From Necropsobacter massiliensis (GTDB lineage: Bacteria > Pseudomonadota > Gammaproteobacteria > Enterobacterales > Pasteurellaceae): a stretch of 64,000 bases of DNA. The stretch covers positions 228,951 to 292,950 of the forward strand of contig NZ_LN776189.1 of the NCBI RefSeq assembly GCF_000827595.2. The letters run 5' to 3'. Below are positions 38,178 through 46,568 of the stretch, in pieces (position 1 is the first letter of the stretch; every line of letters begins with the position of its first letter). The notes beneath the pieces were generated by a model, which was not told the DNA's origin, made no database searches, and saw only the letters and a program-made list of their open reading frames with translations. The translations under genes were made by a program, and so were the position numbers.

Positions 38178-39554
38178 ATGACAAAAACTCGCATTTTTAC
38201 TAAAACTCTACTTGCTTCTTTATTACTTACCGCCGCAGGCGGCGCTTCAGCAGCGGCATTCCAATTGGCTGAAATTTCAACGGTCGGTTTAGGTCGCGCT
38301 TATGCCGGGGAAGCGGCAATGGCAGATAACGCTTCTGTGGTTGCCACCAATCCGGCGTTAATGAGCCTGTTTAAAACCAATCAGTTTTCTGTCGGCGGTA
38401 TTTATGTCGATTCTAAAATCAGAATGAGCGGCGATGTTGTAGCGAAAATGGAAGGTTTAGGTACCATTGCAGAAGGCAATGCTGACAACGGCGACGTTGT
38501 GCCAGGATCATTGATTCCGAATCTGTATTTTGTTGCACCGGTGAACGATAAATTTGCGATCGGCGGCGGTATGAACGTTAACTTTGGTTTAAAGAGTAAA
38601 TATGACGACGATTATGATGCCGGCGTATTCGGCGGCAAAACCGAATTAAGTGCGGTGAATTTAAACTTAAGCGGTTCATATCGGGTCTCGCAAGGATTAA
38701 GTGTCGGTGCCGGCGTTAATGCCGTTTATGCACGGGCGAAAGTGGAACGCAGGGCAGGTATTTTGGATACCGCATTGGATAGTGCTGCAATTGTCATTCC
38801 GGCTAGCGGTCAGTATGCCGCATTAGCGAAAAAAGTGAGCGTAATTAGTGATGGCATTGAGAAAAGTACCGTCGTTACTCGCTTGGAAGATAAAAACGCG
38901 TGGGCATTCGGTTGGAATGTCGGTGCCTTGTATGAATTCAATGCGGATAACCGTATCGGTATTGCCTATCACTCTAAATTAGATATTGATTTCAAGGATA
39001 ATACCGCGAGCAGCTATTTGCCGATCGGTATCCAAGACTATGTGGGTGAAGGCGGTCTGATTCTGCATTTACCAAGTTATCTAGAAATTTCCGGTTTTCA
39101 TCAGTTAACCGAAAGATTTGCCGTCCATTACAGTTATAAATACAGCAAATGGAGCCGCTTGAAAAACCTGCATGCGACTTATAATAATGGTCAGCTCGCT
39201 TTCCACAAAGACGAAGAATATGATGATAACTCGCGTATCGCATTAGGGGCGACATACGATGTGAATGACGATTTAACGTTGCGCGCGGGGATTGCTTATG
39301 ACGAAGCGGCAGCATTAACGCCTTATGCCAGCGCGGCAATTCCAGATACCAACCGCACTTGGTATAGTGTGGGTGCCACTTATCGATTTACTCCGAATCT
39401 TTCTGTTGATGTCGGTTTTGCGCATTTACGCGGCAAAAAACTTAACTTCACTGAAAAACAATCGCTTGCCGGCGGTTTAGTGACGGTTGAGGCGAACTAT
39501 CATTCGAAAGCAACCGCCAATCTGTATGGCTTGAACCTGAATTATAGTTTCTAA
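38178..39554 (+). CDS. ompP1: Outer-membrane protein P1 (FadL family)
   Basis: FadL-type barrels carry hydrophobic compounds such as long-chain fatty acids across the outer membrane. From the ATG at 38178 the protein has 458 residues and a signal peptide ending GGASA. The mature start AAFQLAEISTVGLGRAYAGE plugs the barrel. The last residue is Phe (LNLNYSF). The sequence closely resembles H. influenzae P1, with divergence in loop regions (about 70-85 and 195-230). An upstream extension is not needed. ogt and mutH follow, as I recall from H. influenzae, with an IS between. Confidence 0.94.
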   Translation: MTKTRIFTKTLLASLLLTAAGGASAAAFQLAEISTVGLGRAYAGEAAMADNASVVATNPALMSLFKTNQFSVGGIYVDSKIRMSGDVVAKMEGLGTIAEGNADNGDVVPGSLIPNLYFVAPVNDKFAIGGGMNVNFGLKSKYDDDYDAGVFGGKTELSAVNLNLSGSYRVSQGLSVGAGVNAVYARAKVERRAGILDTALDSAAIVIPASGQYAALAKKVSVISDGIEKSTVVTRLEDKNAWAFGWNVGALYEFNADNRIGIAYHSKLDIDFKDNTASSYLPIGIQDYVGEGGLILHLPSYLEISGFHQLTERFAVHYSYKYSKWSRLKNLHATYNNGQLAFHKDEEYDDNSRIALGATYDVNDDLTLRAGIAYDEAAALTPYASAAIPDTNRTWYSVGATYRFTPNLSVDVGFAHLRGKKLNFTEKQSLAGGLVTVEANYHSKATANLYGLNLNYSF

Positions 39555-39577
39555 TTCGCCACAAAATAGACGATAAT

Positions 39578-39603
39578 AAGCCTATCTTCGGATAGGCTTT
39601 TTT
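39578..39603 (+). terminator. Terminator of ompP1
   Basis: AAGCCTATC (39578-39586), a TTCG tetraloop, and GATAGGCTT (39591-39599) are followed by a T-run. It is a classic stable rho-independent terminator. Confidence 0.92.
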
Positions 39604-39687
39604 ATTATAGCTAGACAACGTCTAGCTATAAAAACCACACGCTATGCGTGTGGAATCAAAGAGCTTAAGCGGTGAGTAAAATAAAAA

Positions 39688-39737
39688 TCCTCCTATAATG
39701 AATAAGGCTGACAACCAAAATTCAACATATAGGAGGA
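39688..39737 (+). promoter_or_regulatory. Ribosome-site-sequestering inverted repeat upstream of tnpA
   Basis: TCCTCCTATA (39688-39697) is the exact complement of TATAGGAGGA (39728-39737). The second arm contains the GGAGG ribosome site of tnpA. In the mRNA the 10-bp stem would hide that site, as known for IS200 translational repression. Confidence 0.85.
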
Positions 39738-39743
39738 GAGGTC

Positions 39744-40208
39744 ATGGTAAGTAATTCCAATGACGATTCGAGTTTATCACATACAAAATGGAACTGTAAG
39801 TACCATATAGTTTTCATACCGAAATACAGAAGAAAAGCGATTTATGGGAAATTACGAGTAGATATAGGTGGAATATTAAGACAGTTATGTAACTACAAAG
39901 ATGTAGACATTCTAGAAGCGCACGCAATGAAAGCTCATATTCATATGCTGGTAAGAATCCCCCCAAAATTGGCCGTGTCAAGTTTTATGGGCTATCTGAA
40001 AGGGAAATCATCGCTGATGATATTTGAAAGGCATGCGAACCTAAAATATAAGTATGGAAATAGAAACTTTTGGGAAAAAGGTTACTATGTGAGTACAGTG
40101 GGTTTAAATACTAAGGTGGTGGAGGAATACATCAGGAATCAAGAAAAGGAAGATATGATTCAAGATAATTTATCGAAGAAAGAATATGTGGACCCCTTTA
40201 AGGGGTAG
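39744..40208 (+). CDS. tnpA: IS200-type Y1 transposase TnpA
   Basis: The 154-residue transposase cuts and joins single-stranded DNA by a 5'-phosphotyrosine mechanism. The HUH motif is His65-Ile-His67 in KAHIHMLVRIPP. The likely nucleophile is Tyr129 in EEYIRNQ, with the Y-x3-Q spacing. FMGYLKGKSSLMIFERHANL is typical of IS200. It is full length, so possibly active. Codon use is more A/T-rich than in neighbouring genes, and the gene has no uptake signal. The stop lies within the small hairpin ACCCCTT/AAGGGGT. Confidence 0.93.
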   Translation: MVSNSNDDSSLSHTKWNCKYHIVFIPKYRRKAIYGKLRVDIGGILRQLCNYKDVDILEAHAMKAHIHMLVRIPPKLAVSSFMGYLKGKSSLMIFERHANLKYKYGNRNFWEKGYYVSTVGLNTKVVEEYIRNQEKEDMIQDNLSKKEYVDPFKG

Positions 40209-40239
40209 TCATAGTGTTATTGTGCAGTTGTCAGTTTTT

Positions 40240-40267
40240 TTCACATGCCCCTTGAGGGGCATGTGAA
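40240..40267 (+). repeat. Right-end hairpin of the IS200-type element
   Basis: TTCACATGCCCC (40240-40251) and GGGGCATGTGAA (40256-40267) form a perfect 12-bp stem with a TTGA loop just after a run of T. It may be the right-end recognition hairpin or a terminator of tnpA. Confidence 0.7.
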
Positions 40268-40337
40268 GTACTAGGCCCTTATAGGGTTGCCTAAAAACCG
40301 CACGTTTCACGTGCGGATTGTTATTGGAGAAAGAATA

Positions 40338-40877
40338 ATGGACGAATTATATTATTGCTATTTCGATTCGCCGGTGGGGCGTTTATTGATGCTCGGTCGG
40401 CAGGATAAACTGACTAATCTGGATTTTGAAATCGAACAGGCAGCGCCCAACCCGAAATGGATTCTCAATGAAAACTTACCGCTCTTTGCGCAAGTTAAGC
40501 AGGCGCTGACTCGTTATTTTAACGGTGAGGCGGAGGATTTTTCCGATATTCCGCTGGCGCCGCAAGGCACTGCGTTTCAGCAACGCGTCTGGCAAGCGCT
40601 GCGCCGGATTCGTCATGGCGAAACATCCACTTACGGCGCGCTGGCAGCATTGATTGAAAATCCCAAGGCGGTGCGCGCGGTCGGTGGCGCGGTCGGCAGC
40701 AATCCCATCAGTATTATTATTCCCTGCCACCGTATTTTAGGCAAAGACCGCGCACTGACTGGCTTCGGCGGCGGATTGCCGGTCAAACGTTTTTTATTGC
40801 AGCTCGAACATATCGACTACAAAGATAAAGGCGTGGAATACGTTAAACAGAAATTATTAAAAAAATATAAAATCTGA
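40338..40877 (+). CDS. ogt: Methylated-DNA-protein-cysteine methyltransferase Ogt
   Basis: Ogt repairs O6-methylguanine by moving the alkyl group to its own cysteine. The active site is [27 protein letters not shown] and the GETSTYG region form the helix-turn-helix that binds DNA. From the ATG at 40338 (GGAGAAAG upstream) it has 179 residues. An upstream frame reaches into the insertion sequence and should be ignored. The IS lies directly upstream, so its promoter may have been altered. mutH follows after 10 bp. Confidence 0.94.
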   Translation: MDELYYCYFDSPVGRLLMLGRQDKLTNLDFEIEQAAPNPKWILNENLPLFAQVKQALTRYFNGEAEDFSDIPLAPQGTAFQQRVWQALRRIRHGETSTYGALAALIENPKAVRAVGGAVGSNPISIIIPCHRILGKDRALTGFGGGLPVKRFLLQLEHIDYKDKGVEYVKQKLLKKYKI

Positions 40878-40887
40878 CCGCACTTTT

Positions 40888-41553
40888 ATGATCCCGAAGA
40901 ATGAACAGGAACTGTTGCAGCGCGCGCGAGACATCGCGGGGTTGACGCTTGCCGAACTGGCGGCGGAATTAAATTTGCCCGTGCCGCGCGATCTGAAACG
41001 CCATAAAGGCTGGGGCGGCATGCTGCTTGAAACCGCACTGGGCGCCAGTGCTGGCAGTAAGGCCGAACAGGATTTTATTCATTTAGGGATTGAATTAAAA
41101 ACCATTCCGATTGACGGACAGGGCAAACCGCTGGAAACCACCTTTGTCAGTCTGGCACCGCTTGTCCGCAACCGCGGTATTCGCTGGGAGCATTCCCATG
41201 TAAAGCATAAGCTATCCAAGGTACTTTGGATCCCCGTTGAGGGCGCGCGTGCCATTCCGCTGGCACAGCGCCATATCGGTAGCCCGATTTTATGGCAACC
41301 TTCGCCGCAGCAAGAAATGCGATTGCGTCAGGATTGGGAAGAACTGATGGATTATATTGTGCTGGGTAAGATTGAATTGATTAACGCCCGTTTAGGCGAA
41401 GTCATGCAACTGCGTCCGAAAGGCGCCAACAGCCGTGCGCTGACTAAAGGCGTCGGTAAACACGGCGAAATCATCGATACGCTGCCGCTGGGCTTTTATC
41501 TGCGCAAGGAATTTACCGCAGAAATTTTGCAACAATTTTTAGCGGGAAGTTGA
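40888..41553 (+). CDS. mutH: DNA mismatch repair endonuclease MutH
   Basis: MutH nicks the unmethylated strand at hemimethylated GATC, directed by MutS and MutL. It is 221 residues. Catalytic-type residues are visible in the conserved stretches [14 protein letters not shown] and [15 protein letters not shown] (the D-x-n-ExK pattern). The gene follows ogt with an uptake signal between them. The dam methylase it depends on is 20 kb away in this window. Confidence 0.95.
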   Translation: MIPKNEQELLQRARDIAGLTLAELAAELNLPVPRDLKRHKGWGGMLLETALGASAGSKAEQDFIHLGIELKTIPIDGQGKPLETTFVSLAPLVRNRGIRWEHSHVKHKLSKVLWIPVEGARAIPLAQRHIGSPILWQPSPQQEMRLRQDWEELMDYIVLGKIELINARLGEVMQLRPKGANSRALTKGVGKHGEIIDTLPLGFYLRKEFTAEILQQFLAGS

Positions 41554-41622
41554 TTTTCGGCTTTTCATTTTGTCTGCAAGCATATATGATTTGTAGCTTG
41601 TTTTTAGATTAGGAATCGAATT

Positions 41623-42345
41623 ATGTTTGAATGGATGGCGACGCCGGAAGCGTGGATTGCCTTATTAACGCTGACTTCGCTGGAGATTGTGCTGGGCATT
41701 GATAATATTATTTTTATCAGTATCTTAGTTTCTCGCCTGCCGGCACAACAGCGCCAGTCGGGGCGTATTATCGGGCTGGGGCTGGCAATGGGAACGCGGA
41801 TTTTGTTATTGTTGTCGCTTTCTTGGCTGATGAAACTGACGGCGCCGTTGTTTGTGGTGTTTGAGCAGGCAATTTCCGGACGTGATTTAATTTTGTTGCT
41901 CGGCGGTTTGTTTCTGGTAGCGAAAAGCACCCATGAAATTCACCACGCCATGACACCGGAAGAGGATACGCAGCAAACGGTGAAAAAAACGGCGAATTTT
42001 TTCAGTATTTTGGCACAGATTGCAATTTTGGATATTGTTTTCTCACTCGATTCCGTGATTACCGCGGTGGGAATGGCAAATCACCTCGAAGTGATGATTA
42101 TTGCCATTGTGCTGGCGGTGGGGGTGATGATGTTGGCGGCAAAACCGATTGGCGATTTTGTTGAAACTCATCCGACGCTGAAAGTGCTGGCGCTGTCTTT
42201 TCTGATCCTGGTGGGGGTAGCGTTGATCGGCGAAAGTCTGGATTTCCATATTCCGAAAGGCTATATCTATTTTGCCATGGGCTTCTCGGTCGTGGTCGAG
42301 ATGATTAACATTAAAATGCGTAAACGCTTAATTGCCAAGCCTTAA
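41623..42345 (+). CDS. TerC/Alx-family integral membrane protein
   Basis: The 240-residue protein has about seven membrane segments. It carries the family motif LTSLEIVLGIDNIIFISIL near the start and its repeat DIVFSLDSVITAVGMANHLE in the middle. TerC relatives are linked to tellurite resistance and manganese export; specific substrate here is unknown. It is followed by an uptake-signal terminator. Confidence 0.9.
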   Translation: MFEWMATPEAWIALLTLTSLEIVLGIDNIIFISILVSRLPAQQRQSGRIIGLGLAMGTRILLLLSLSWLMKLTAPLFVVFEQAISGRDLILLLGGLFLVAKSTHEIHHAMTPEEDTQQTVKKTANFFSILAQIAILDIVFSLDSVITAVGMANHLEVMIIAIVLAVGVMMLAAKPIGDFVETHPTLKVLALSFLILVGVALIGESLDFHIPKGYIYFAMGFSVVVEMINIKMRKRLIAKP

Positions 42346-42370
42346 GGATAAAAACGGCGGAAAGATAACA

Positions 42371-42411
42371 AAAAGTGCGGTTAAAATTTTTATAATTTTA
42401 ACCGCACTTTT
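42371..42411. terminator. Uptake-signal dyad terminator between terC-like gene and protein E gene
   Basis: AAAAGTGCGGTTAAAATT (42371-42388) is perfectly complementary to 42394-42411, giving an 18-bp stem with a 5-base loop. Both arms hold an uptake signal (42373-42381, 42401-42409). The flanking genes converge. Confidence 0.88.
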
Positions 42412-42461
42412 CATTGACTCATTGACGAGCATATCATCACCATATTTCGACGATATACCGC

Positions 42462-42929
42462 TTACCAGCTGCGGTGAATATTGGCGCAGATGACCTGACT
42501 TAATACATAAAGCGATGAATTCTTTTTCAGCGTCACAGTATATTTTTCCTGCCGTTTCGGTGCAGCGCGGATGCCGTCGCCCCAGAATTCGGTATAGTAA
42601 TCGGTTCTTATTTGGGTCAGTCGGTGGGTTTCGCAGTTTAGAATTTTATACTGGCGAATAGATTTCGCGTACAGCTCGGGTCTGTCTTTATATACGAAGA
42701 GTCCTTTGTCGGAATTGATCACGGCATCAAAATGCACCAGTCGTTTATCTTCGTTATCCACCCAAATTGAGGCGGTATCGACGTAATATTCCGCATCCTG
42801 CGCCAGTTTCAGGTAGCCGGATTTTGCCACTTGCGGCGGAATCAAGGCAACTTCGGCATGCGGAGGCGGTGTTTGAGCAGAACAGGCGGTTAAACAGGCA
42901 AGACTTAACGCGAGACTTATTTTTTTCAT
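42462..42929 (-). CDS. Surface-adhesin protein E homologue (lipoprotein)
   Basis: The 155-residue lipoprotein has lipobox LTAC with Cys16. It resembles H. influenzae protein E throughout, with shared stretches SIWVDNEDKRLVHFDAVINS, GLFVYKDRPELYAKSIRQYK and EFWGDGIRAAPK. Protein E binds vitronectin, laminin and epithelial cells and is a vaccine antigen. A similar adhesive role here is inferred. Two cysteines (in KILNCET and SQVICANI) may form a disulfide. It is divergent from purM. Confidence 0.88.
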   Translation of the reverse strand: MKKISLALSLACLTACSAQTPPPHAEVALIPPQVAKSGYLKLAQDAEYYVDTASIWVDNEDKRLVHFDAVINSDKGLFVYKDRPELYAKSIRQYKILNCETHRLTQIRTDYYTEFWGDGIRAAPKRQEKYTVTLKKNSSLYVLSQVICANIHRSW

Positions 42930-43081
42930 TTTGAACTCCTTAAGCCTTAATGCTGATGACTAAGGTTGCTTTATTGTGGCATATTTTGCGCTGAATTTCT
43001 AACTGAAAAACGCTCGGCGCGACACCACCGCCCGGTTTCTGCCGACGGCGGAGAAAAAATCCAGCGGGCGGCACAAAAATA

Positions 43082-43097
43082 TCGCAAACGATTGCGA
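43082..43097. promoter_or_regulatory. PurR box upstream of purM
   Basis: The region ATCGCAAACGATTGCGAT (43081-43098) has perfect seven-base arms. It matches all the core positions of the PurR pattern ANGCAANCGNTTNCNT except the outermost bases. It lies just upstream of a TACAAT -10-like hexamer (43106-43111), so repression of purMN by PurR with hypoxanthine or guanine is likely. Confidence 0.8.
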
Positions 43098-43154
43098 TGC
43101 CGTGATACAATGCGCGGGTTAATTTATCTCAACAAATCAATAGGAAATACAATC

Positions 43155-44192
43155 GTGAGTGAACAATCCTTAAGTTATAAAGATGCCGGTGTGGACATTA
43201 ATGCGGGTAATGCGTTAGTGGAAAAAATTAAAGCCGATGTGAAACGCACGACGCGCCCGGAAGTCATCGGCGGACTCGGCGGTTTCGGTGCTTTATGCGC
43301 ATTGCCGAGCAAGTATAAGGAGCCGATTCTGGTATCGGGAACTGACGGTGTGGGAACCAAATTGCGCCTTGCCATTGATCTGCATAAGCATGACACCATT
43401 GGAATTGATCTGGTGGCGATGTGTGTTAATGATCTGGTGGTACAGGGGGCCGAACCGTTGTTTTTCCTAGATTATTACGCCACCGGTAAACTGGATGTGG
43501 ATGTCGCGGCAAGTGTTGTCAAAGGCATTGCCGACGGTTGCGAACAGGCGGGCTGCGCCTTGGTTGGCGGCGAGACGGCGGAAATGCCGGGGATGTATCA
43601 TGCCGGTGATTATGACTTAGCAGGTTTTTGTGTGGGCGTGGTGGAAAAAGCGGATATTATCGACGGCACCCAAGTGAAAGCCGGCGACGCATTAATTGCG
43701 TTGGCCTCAAGCGGACCGCATTCAAACGGTTATTCTCTGATCCGCAAAGTGATTGAGGTGGCGGGCATTAATCCGGCAGAGCAACAGTTGGCGGGCAAAT
43801 CCTTTGCCGAACAGGTGCTGGCGCCGACTAAAATTTATGTGAAGTCGGTGTTACAGCTGATTAAGCATGCTAACGTGCATGCCATTGCGCATTTGACCGG
43901 CGGCGGTTTCTGGGAAAATATTCCGCGCGTGCTGCCGGCGTCAATGAAAGCTGTTATTGATGAACAAAGCTGGCAGTGGCCGCCGATTTTTAACTGGTTG
44001 CAGGAAAAAGGCAATATCGACCGCTATGAAATGTACCGCACTTTTAACTGCGGCGTGGGGATGATTATCGCATTGCCGCAGGAAGATGTGGAAACCGCTG
44101 TGGCGTTGCTGAATCAAGCGGGTGAGCAGGCATGGCAGATCGGTCTAATCGAACATGCCGCCGAAGGTGAAGCGCAGGTCGTTATTCGCTGA
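43155..44192 (+). CDS. purM: Phosphoribosylformylglycinamidine cyclo-ligase PurM
   Basis: PurM closes the imidazole ring of 5-aminoimidazole ribonucleotide, step five of purine synthesis. I choose the GTG at 43155 ([18 protein letters not shown]); AGGAAA lies upstream and the 345-residue length equals E. coli PurM. A longer frame upstream runs across the PurR box. Motifs are [28 protein letters not shown] and [14 protein letters not shown]. It overlaps purN by one base. Confidence 0.95.
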   Translation: MSEQSLSYKDAGVDINAGNALVEKIKADVKRTTRPEVIGGLGGFGALCALPSKYKEPILVSGTDGVGTKLRLAIDLHKHDTIGIDLVAMCVNDLVVQGAEPLFFLDYYATGKLDVDVAASVVKGIADGCEQAGCALVGGETAEMPGMYHAGDYDLAGFCVGVVEKADIIDGTQVKAGDALIALASSGPHSNGYSLIRKVIEVAGINPAEQQLAGKSFAEQVLAPTKIYVKSVLQLIKHANVHAIAHLTGGGFWENIPRVLPASMKAVIDEQSWQWPPIFNWLQEKGNIDRYEMYRTFNCGVGMIIALPQEDVETAVALLNQAGEQAWQIGLIEHAAEGEAQVVIR

Positions 44193-44830
44193 TGAAAAAA
44201 ATCGTTGTGTTAATCTCCGGACAGGGGCTGAATTTACAGGCAATCATTGATGCTTGTCAGTCCGGTCTGATTCAGGCAGAAATCGGTGCGGTGATCAGCA
44301 ATAAAGCCGATGCGTTTGGTTTGCAGCGCGCCGCACAGGCGAATATTCCAACACGGGTTTTCTTAGCAAAAGATTATGCCAACGGGCAGGCGCAGGATAG
44401 CGACATTGGCGATTTTATTGCATCGCTAGGCGCAGAGTTAATTGTGTTGGCGGGTTATATGAAGATTTTGAGTGCGGCATTTACCCGTCGTTTTAACGGC
44501 AGAATTCTGAATATTCATCCTTCGCTGCTACCGAAATATCCGGGGCTGAATACTTACCGACAGGCATTGGATGCCGGTGAGTGCGAACACGGTACCACGG
44601 TGCATTTTGTCAATGAACAGGTGGATGGCGGTGCGGTGGTATTGCAGGCGAAAGTGCCGATTTTTCCCGATGATGACGTGGCGGATATCGAACAGCGAGT
44701 GAAAAATCAGGAGCTGCGCATTTATCCGTTAGTGGTGAAATGGTTTGTTGACGGGCGCTTGAAACTGGTCGGTGATACGGCTTATTTGGATGGTTGTCCG
44801 TTGCCTGCCGAGGGATATGCCGGCGAATAA
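44192..44830 (+). CDS. purN: Phosphoribosylglycinamide formyltransferase PurN
   Basis: PurN transfers a formyl group from 10-formyl-tetrahydrofolate to GAR, step three of purine synthesis. It is 212 residues. The substrate site begins VLISGQGLNLQAIID, and the catalytic Asn-His-Asp set lies in ILNIHPSLLPKYPGLNT and downstream VDGGAVVLQ. TGATG coupling joins it to purM. A terminator overlaps its stop codon. Confidence 0.95.
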   Translation: MKKIVVLISGQGLNLQAIIDACQSGLIQAEIGAVISNKADAFGLQRAAQANIPTRVFLAKDYANGQAQDSDIGDFIASLGAELIVLAGYMKILSAAFTRRFNGRILNIHPSLLPKYPGLNTYRQALDAGECEHGTTVHFVNEQVDGGAVVLQAKVPIFPDDDVADIEQRVKNQELRIYPLVVKWFVDGRLKLVGDTAYLDGCPLPAEGYAGE

Positions 44831-44857
44831 ATCTCAGTACGACTGAGATTTTTTTTG
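44829..44857 (+). terminator. Terminator of purMN
   Basis: AAATCTCAGT (44829-44838) and ACTGAGATTT (44842-44851) form a 10-bp stem with a 3-base loop and a T-run. The first arm overlaps the purN stop codon. Confidence 0.9.
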
Positions 44858-44932
44858 CCTAAGTGCGGTCATTTTTTTCGTAATTTTTGTTATAGTAGCA
44901 GCTGTTTTTTATTATGCTTAGCAGGAATCTCA

Positions 44933-45475
44933 ATGGCGGAAAAAATTATTATTGATGAAAATCGGTTTATGCGTACCGTTTCACGCATTGCCCATGAAAT
45001 TATTGAAAAGCATCAGGATTTAAGCGATCTGGTGATTGTCGGGGTGAAGCGACGCGGGGCGGAAATTGCGGAGTTGATTAAACGTAAAATCGCGGATCTG
45101 ACCGGCGCGGAATTGCCCTCCATTGATCTGGATATTACGTTTTACCGCGATGATCTCGAATATGTGGAACCGCAAAACCAATCGCCGGTCTATAGCGGTG
45201 CATCCGACTATATTAGTATCCAAAATAAAACGGTGATTTTAATTGATGATGTCCTGTTTACCGGACGCACAATCCGCGCGGCGCTGGATGCGTTGATCGA
45301 TTTCGGTCGGGCGGCGAAAGTGGAACTGGTGATCTTTGTCGATCGTGGGCATCGCGAGCTGCCGATTCGGGCGGACTATGTGGGCAAAAACGTACCGACT
45401 AGCCGCAGCGAAAAAGTGCAAGTGCGTACCATGAAATTCGATAACTGCTATGAAGTGGCGCTGATTTCTGCATAA
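44933..45475 (+). CDS. pyrR: PyrR, pyrimidine regulatory protein / uracil phosphoribosyltransferase
   Basis: From the ATG at 44933 it is 180 residues; the upstream part of the frame is not family-like. The PRPP-binding loop is VILIDDVLFTGRTIRAALDA. The family stretch VKRRGAEIAELI precedes it. In Gram-positive bacteria PyrR binds pyr leader RNA and causes attenuation; it also has weak uracil phosphoribosyltransferase activity. I see no obvious attenuator in its own 80-bp leader. No other pyr gene is nearby. Confidence 0.9.
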   Translation: MAEKIIIDENRFMRTVSRIAHEIIEKHQDLSDLVIVGVKRRGAEIAELIKRKIADLTGAELPSIDLDITFYRDDLEYVEPQNQSPVYSGASDYISIQNKTVILIDDVLFTGRTIRAALDALIDFGRAAKVELVIFVDRGHRELPIRADYVGKNVPTSRSEKVQVRTMKFDNCYEVALISA

Positions 45476-45543
45476 ATCGGCGGAACCTTTTGACAAATTA
45501 ATACTCTAACAATGGTAATTTTTAATTGAAGAATGGGCTAGAT

Positions 45544-46485
45544 ATGAAAGCATTGAATTTAAGAGCGTTTTTTCTGACTGTCATCGGTTTATTGGCGGTT
45601 TCTGCCGCACAGGCGGCGGAGCGGGGCGTGGCGACGGTGAACGGTACGCCAATTCTGGAAAGTCAGGTAAAACAGGCGTTGGGCAAACGCGCGAATACGG
45701 ATGTTAACCGTCAGTCGGCACTCAATTCGATTATCGACGATATGCTGGTCAATCAGGCGATTAAAGAATCCGGCGTGAAAGTTAGTGAAGCGAAAGTGGA
45801 TCAGATTATTGAGGGTATTGCCGCTCAAAACGGTCTGACGTTCGGTCAGCTGTTGGATGCGTTGGATTATCAGGGAATCAGTTATCAGCATTATCGCCGC
45901 CAGATCGCCAATCAGCTGCTGATGGCGGAAGTGCGTAATCAAGCCATCGGTAAAAGTGTTGATGTTACCCGTGAAGAAGTGCAGGCGCTGGGACAAAAAA
46001 TGCTGAAACAGGCAAAAGAAACCGGCACCGAGAAGAAAGTGACCGGCACGGAATATCAGGTGCGCCATATTCTGTTGAAATTAAACCCGTTGTTAAACGA
46101 TGCGCAGGCGAAAGCACAGCTTACTCAAATCCGTTCCGATATTATCGCCGGGAGAATCAGCTTTGCCGATGCGGCGTTAAAATATTCCAAAGATTATCTT
46201 TCCGGCGCGAATGGCGGCAGCTTAGGTTTCGCTTTCCCCGAGGCTTATGTCGGCGCTTTTGCCAAAACCGTGCAAACCACCAAACAGGGTACGATTTCCG
46301 CACCGTTCAAAACGGAGTTCGGTTGGCATATTCTGGAAGTCACCGATACCCGTCAGGGCGATCGCACACAGGATGCCTATATGCAGAAAGCTTATGAGCA
46401 AATCGTGAATCAGCAGCTACAGAGCGCATCGAAAGACTGGGTTAGCGCGTTGCGTAAGCATGCGGAAATCAAATATTTCAACTAA
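45544..46485 (+). CDS. surA: SurA-type periplasmic chaperone/peptidyl-prolyl isomerase, one-domain form
   Basis: SurA helps outer-membrane proteins fold in the periplasm. This protein has 313 residues, against 428 in E. coli. It has a signal peptide ending AAQA, an N-terminal chaperone domain, and a single parvulin domain (about 174-280, [12 protein letters not shown] ... [13 protein letters not shown] ... FGWHILEV). The second parvulin domain is absent, as I recall for Haemophilus SurA. It is followed by a terminator and rsmA. Confidence 0.9.
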   Translation: MKALNLRAFFLTVIGLLAVSAAQAAERGVATVNGTPILESQVKQALGKRANTDVNRQSALNSIIDDMLVNQAIKESGVKVSEAKVDQIIEGIAAQNGLTFGQLLDALDYQGISYQHYRRQIANQLLMAEVRNQAIGKSVDVTREEVQALGQKMLKQAKETGTEKKVTGTEYQVRHILLKLNPLLNDAQAKAQLTQIRSDIIAGRISFADAALKYSKDYLSGANGGSLGFAFPEAYVGAFAKTVQTTKQGTISAPFKTEFGWHILEVTDTRQGDRTQDAYMQKAYEQIVNQQLQSASKDWVSALRKHAEIKYFN

Positions 46486-46501
46486 TCGGTACGAATTTCT
46501 C

Positions 46502-46532
46502 AATCCCGGCGAAAATGCCGGGATTTTGTTTT
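46502..46532 (+). terminator. Terminator of surA
   Basis: AATCCCGGC (46502-46510) pairs with GCCGGGATT (46517-46525), loop GAAAAT, followed by TTGTTTT. An uptake signal in reverse orientation lies just after it (46540-46548). Confidence 0.85.
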
Positions 46533-46568
46533 ATAATAGACCGCACTTTTATCATTGAACACGGCAAT

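Larger units (their letters stand above)
39606..40316 (+). mobile_element. IS200-type insertion sequence (IS200/IS605 family), boundaries approximate
   Basis: The unit contains one Y1 transposase gene and no tnpB. Candidate left-end hairpins are TATAGCTAGAC/GTCTAGCTATA (39606-39630) and CCACACGC/GCGTGTGG (39635-39653). Candidate right-end hairpins are at 40240-40267 and CCGCACGT/ACGTGCGG (40298-40316). The outer pair of GC-rich hairpins look alike and each follows AAAAA. This family has no terminal inverted repeats or target duplication, so exact ends cannot be fixed here. It lies between ompP1 and ogt and disrupts no gene. Confidence 0.75.

Noticed and set aside
40287..40337. N-terminal extension of Ogt into the insertion sequence
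   Set aside because: The added residues come from the IS right-end hairpin. The ATG at 40338 has a good ribosome site and gives a normal Ogt start.
42966..43154. 63-codon N-terminal extension of PurM
   Set aside because: The extension crosses the PurR box and promoter-like sequence. The GTG at 43155 gives the normal family length and has a ribosome site.
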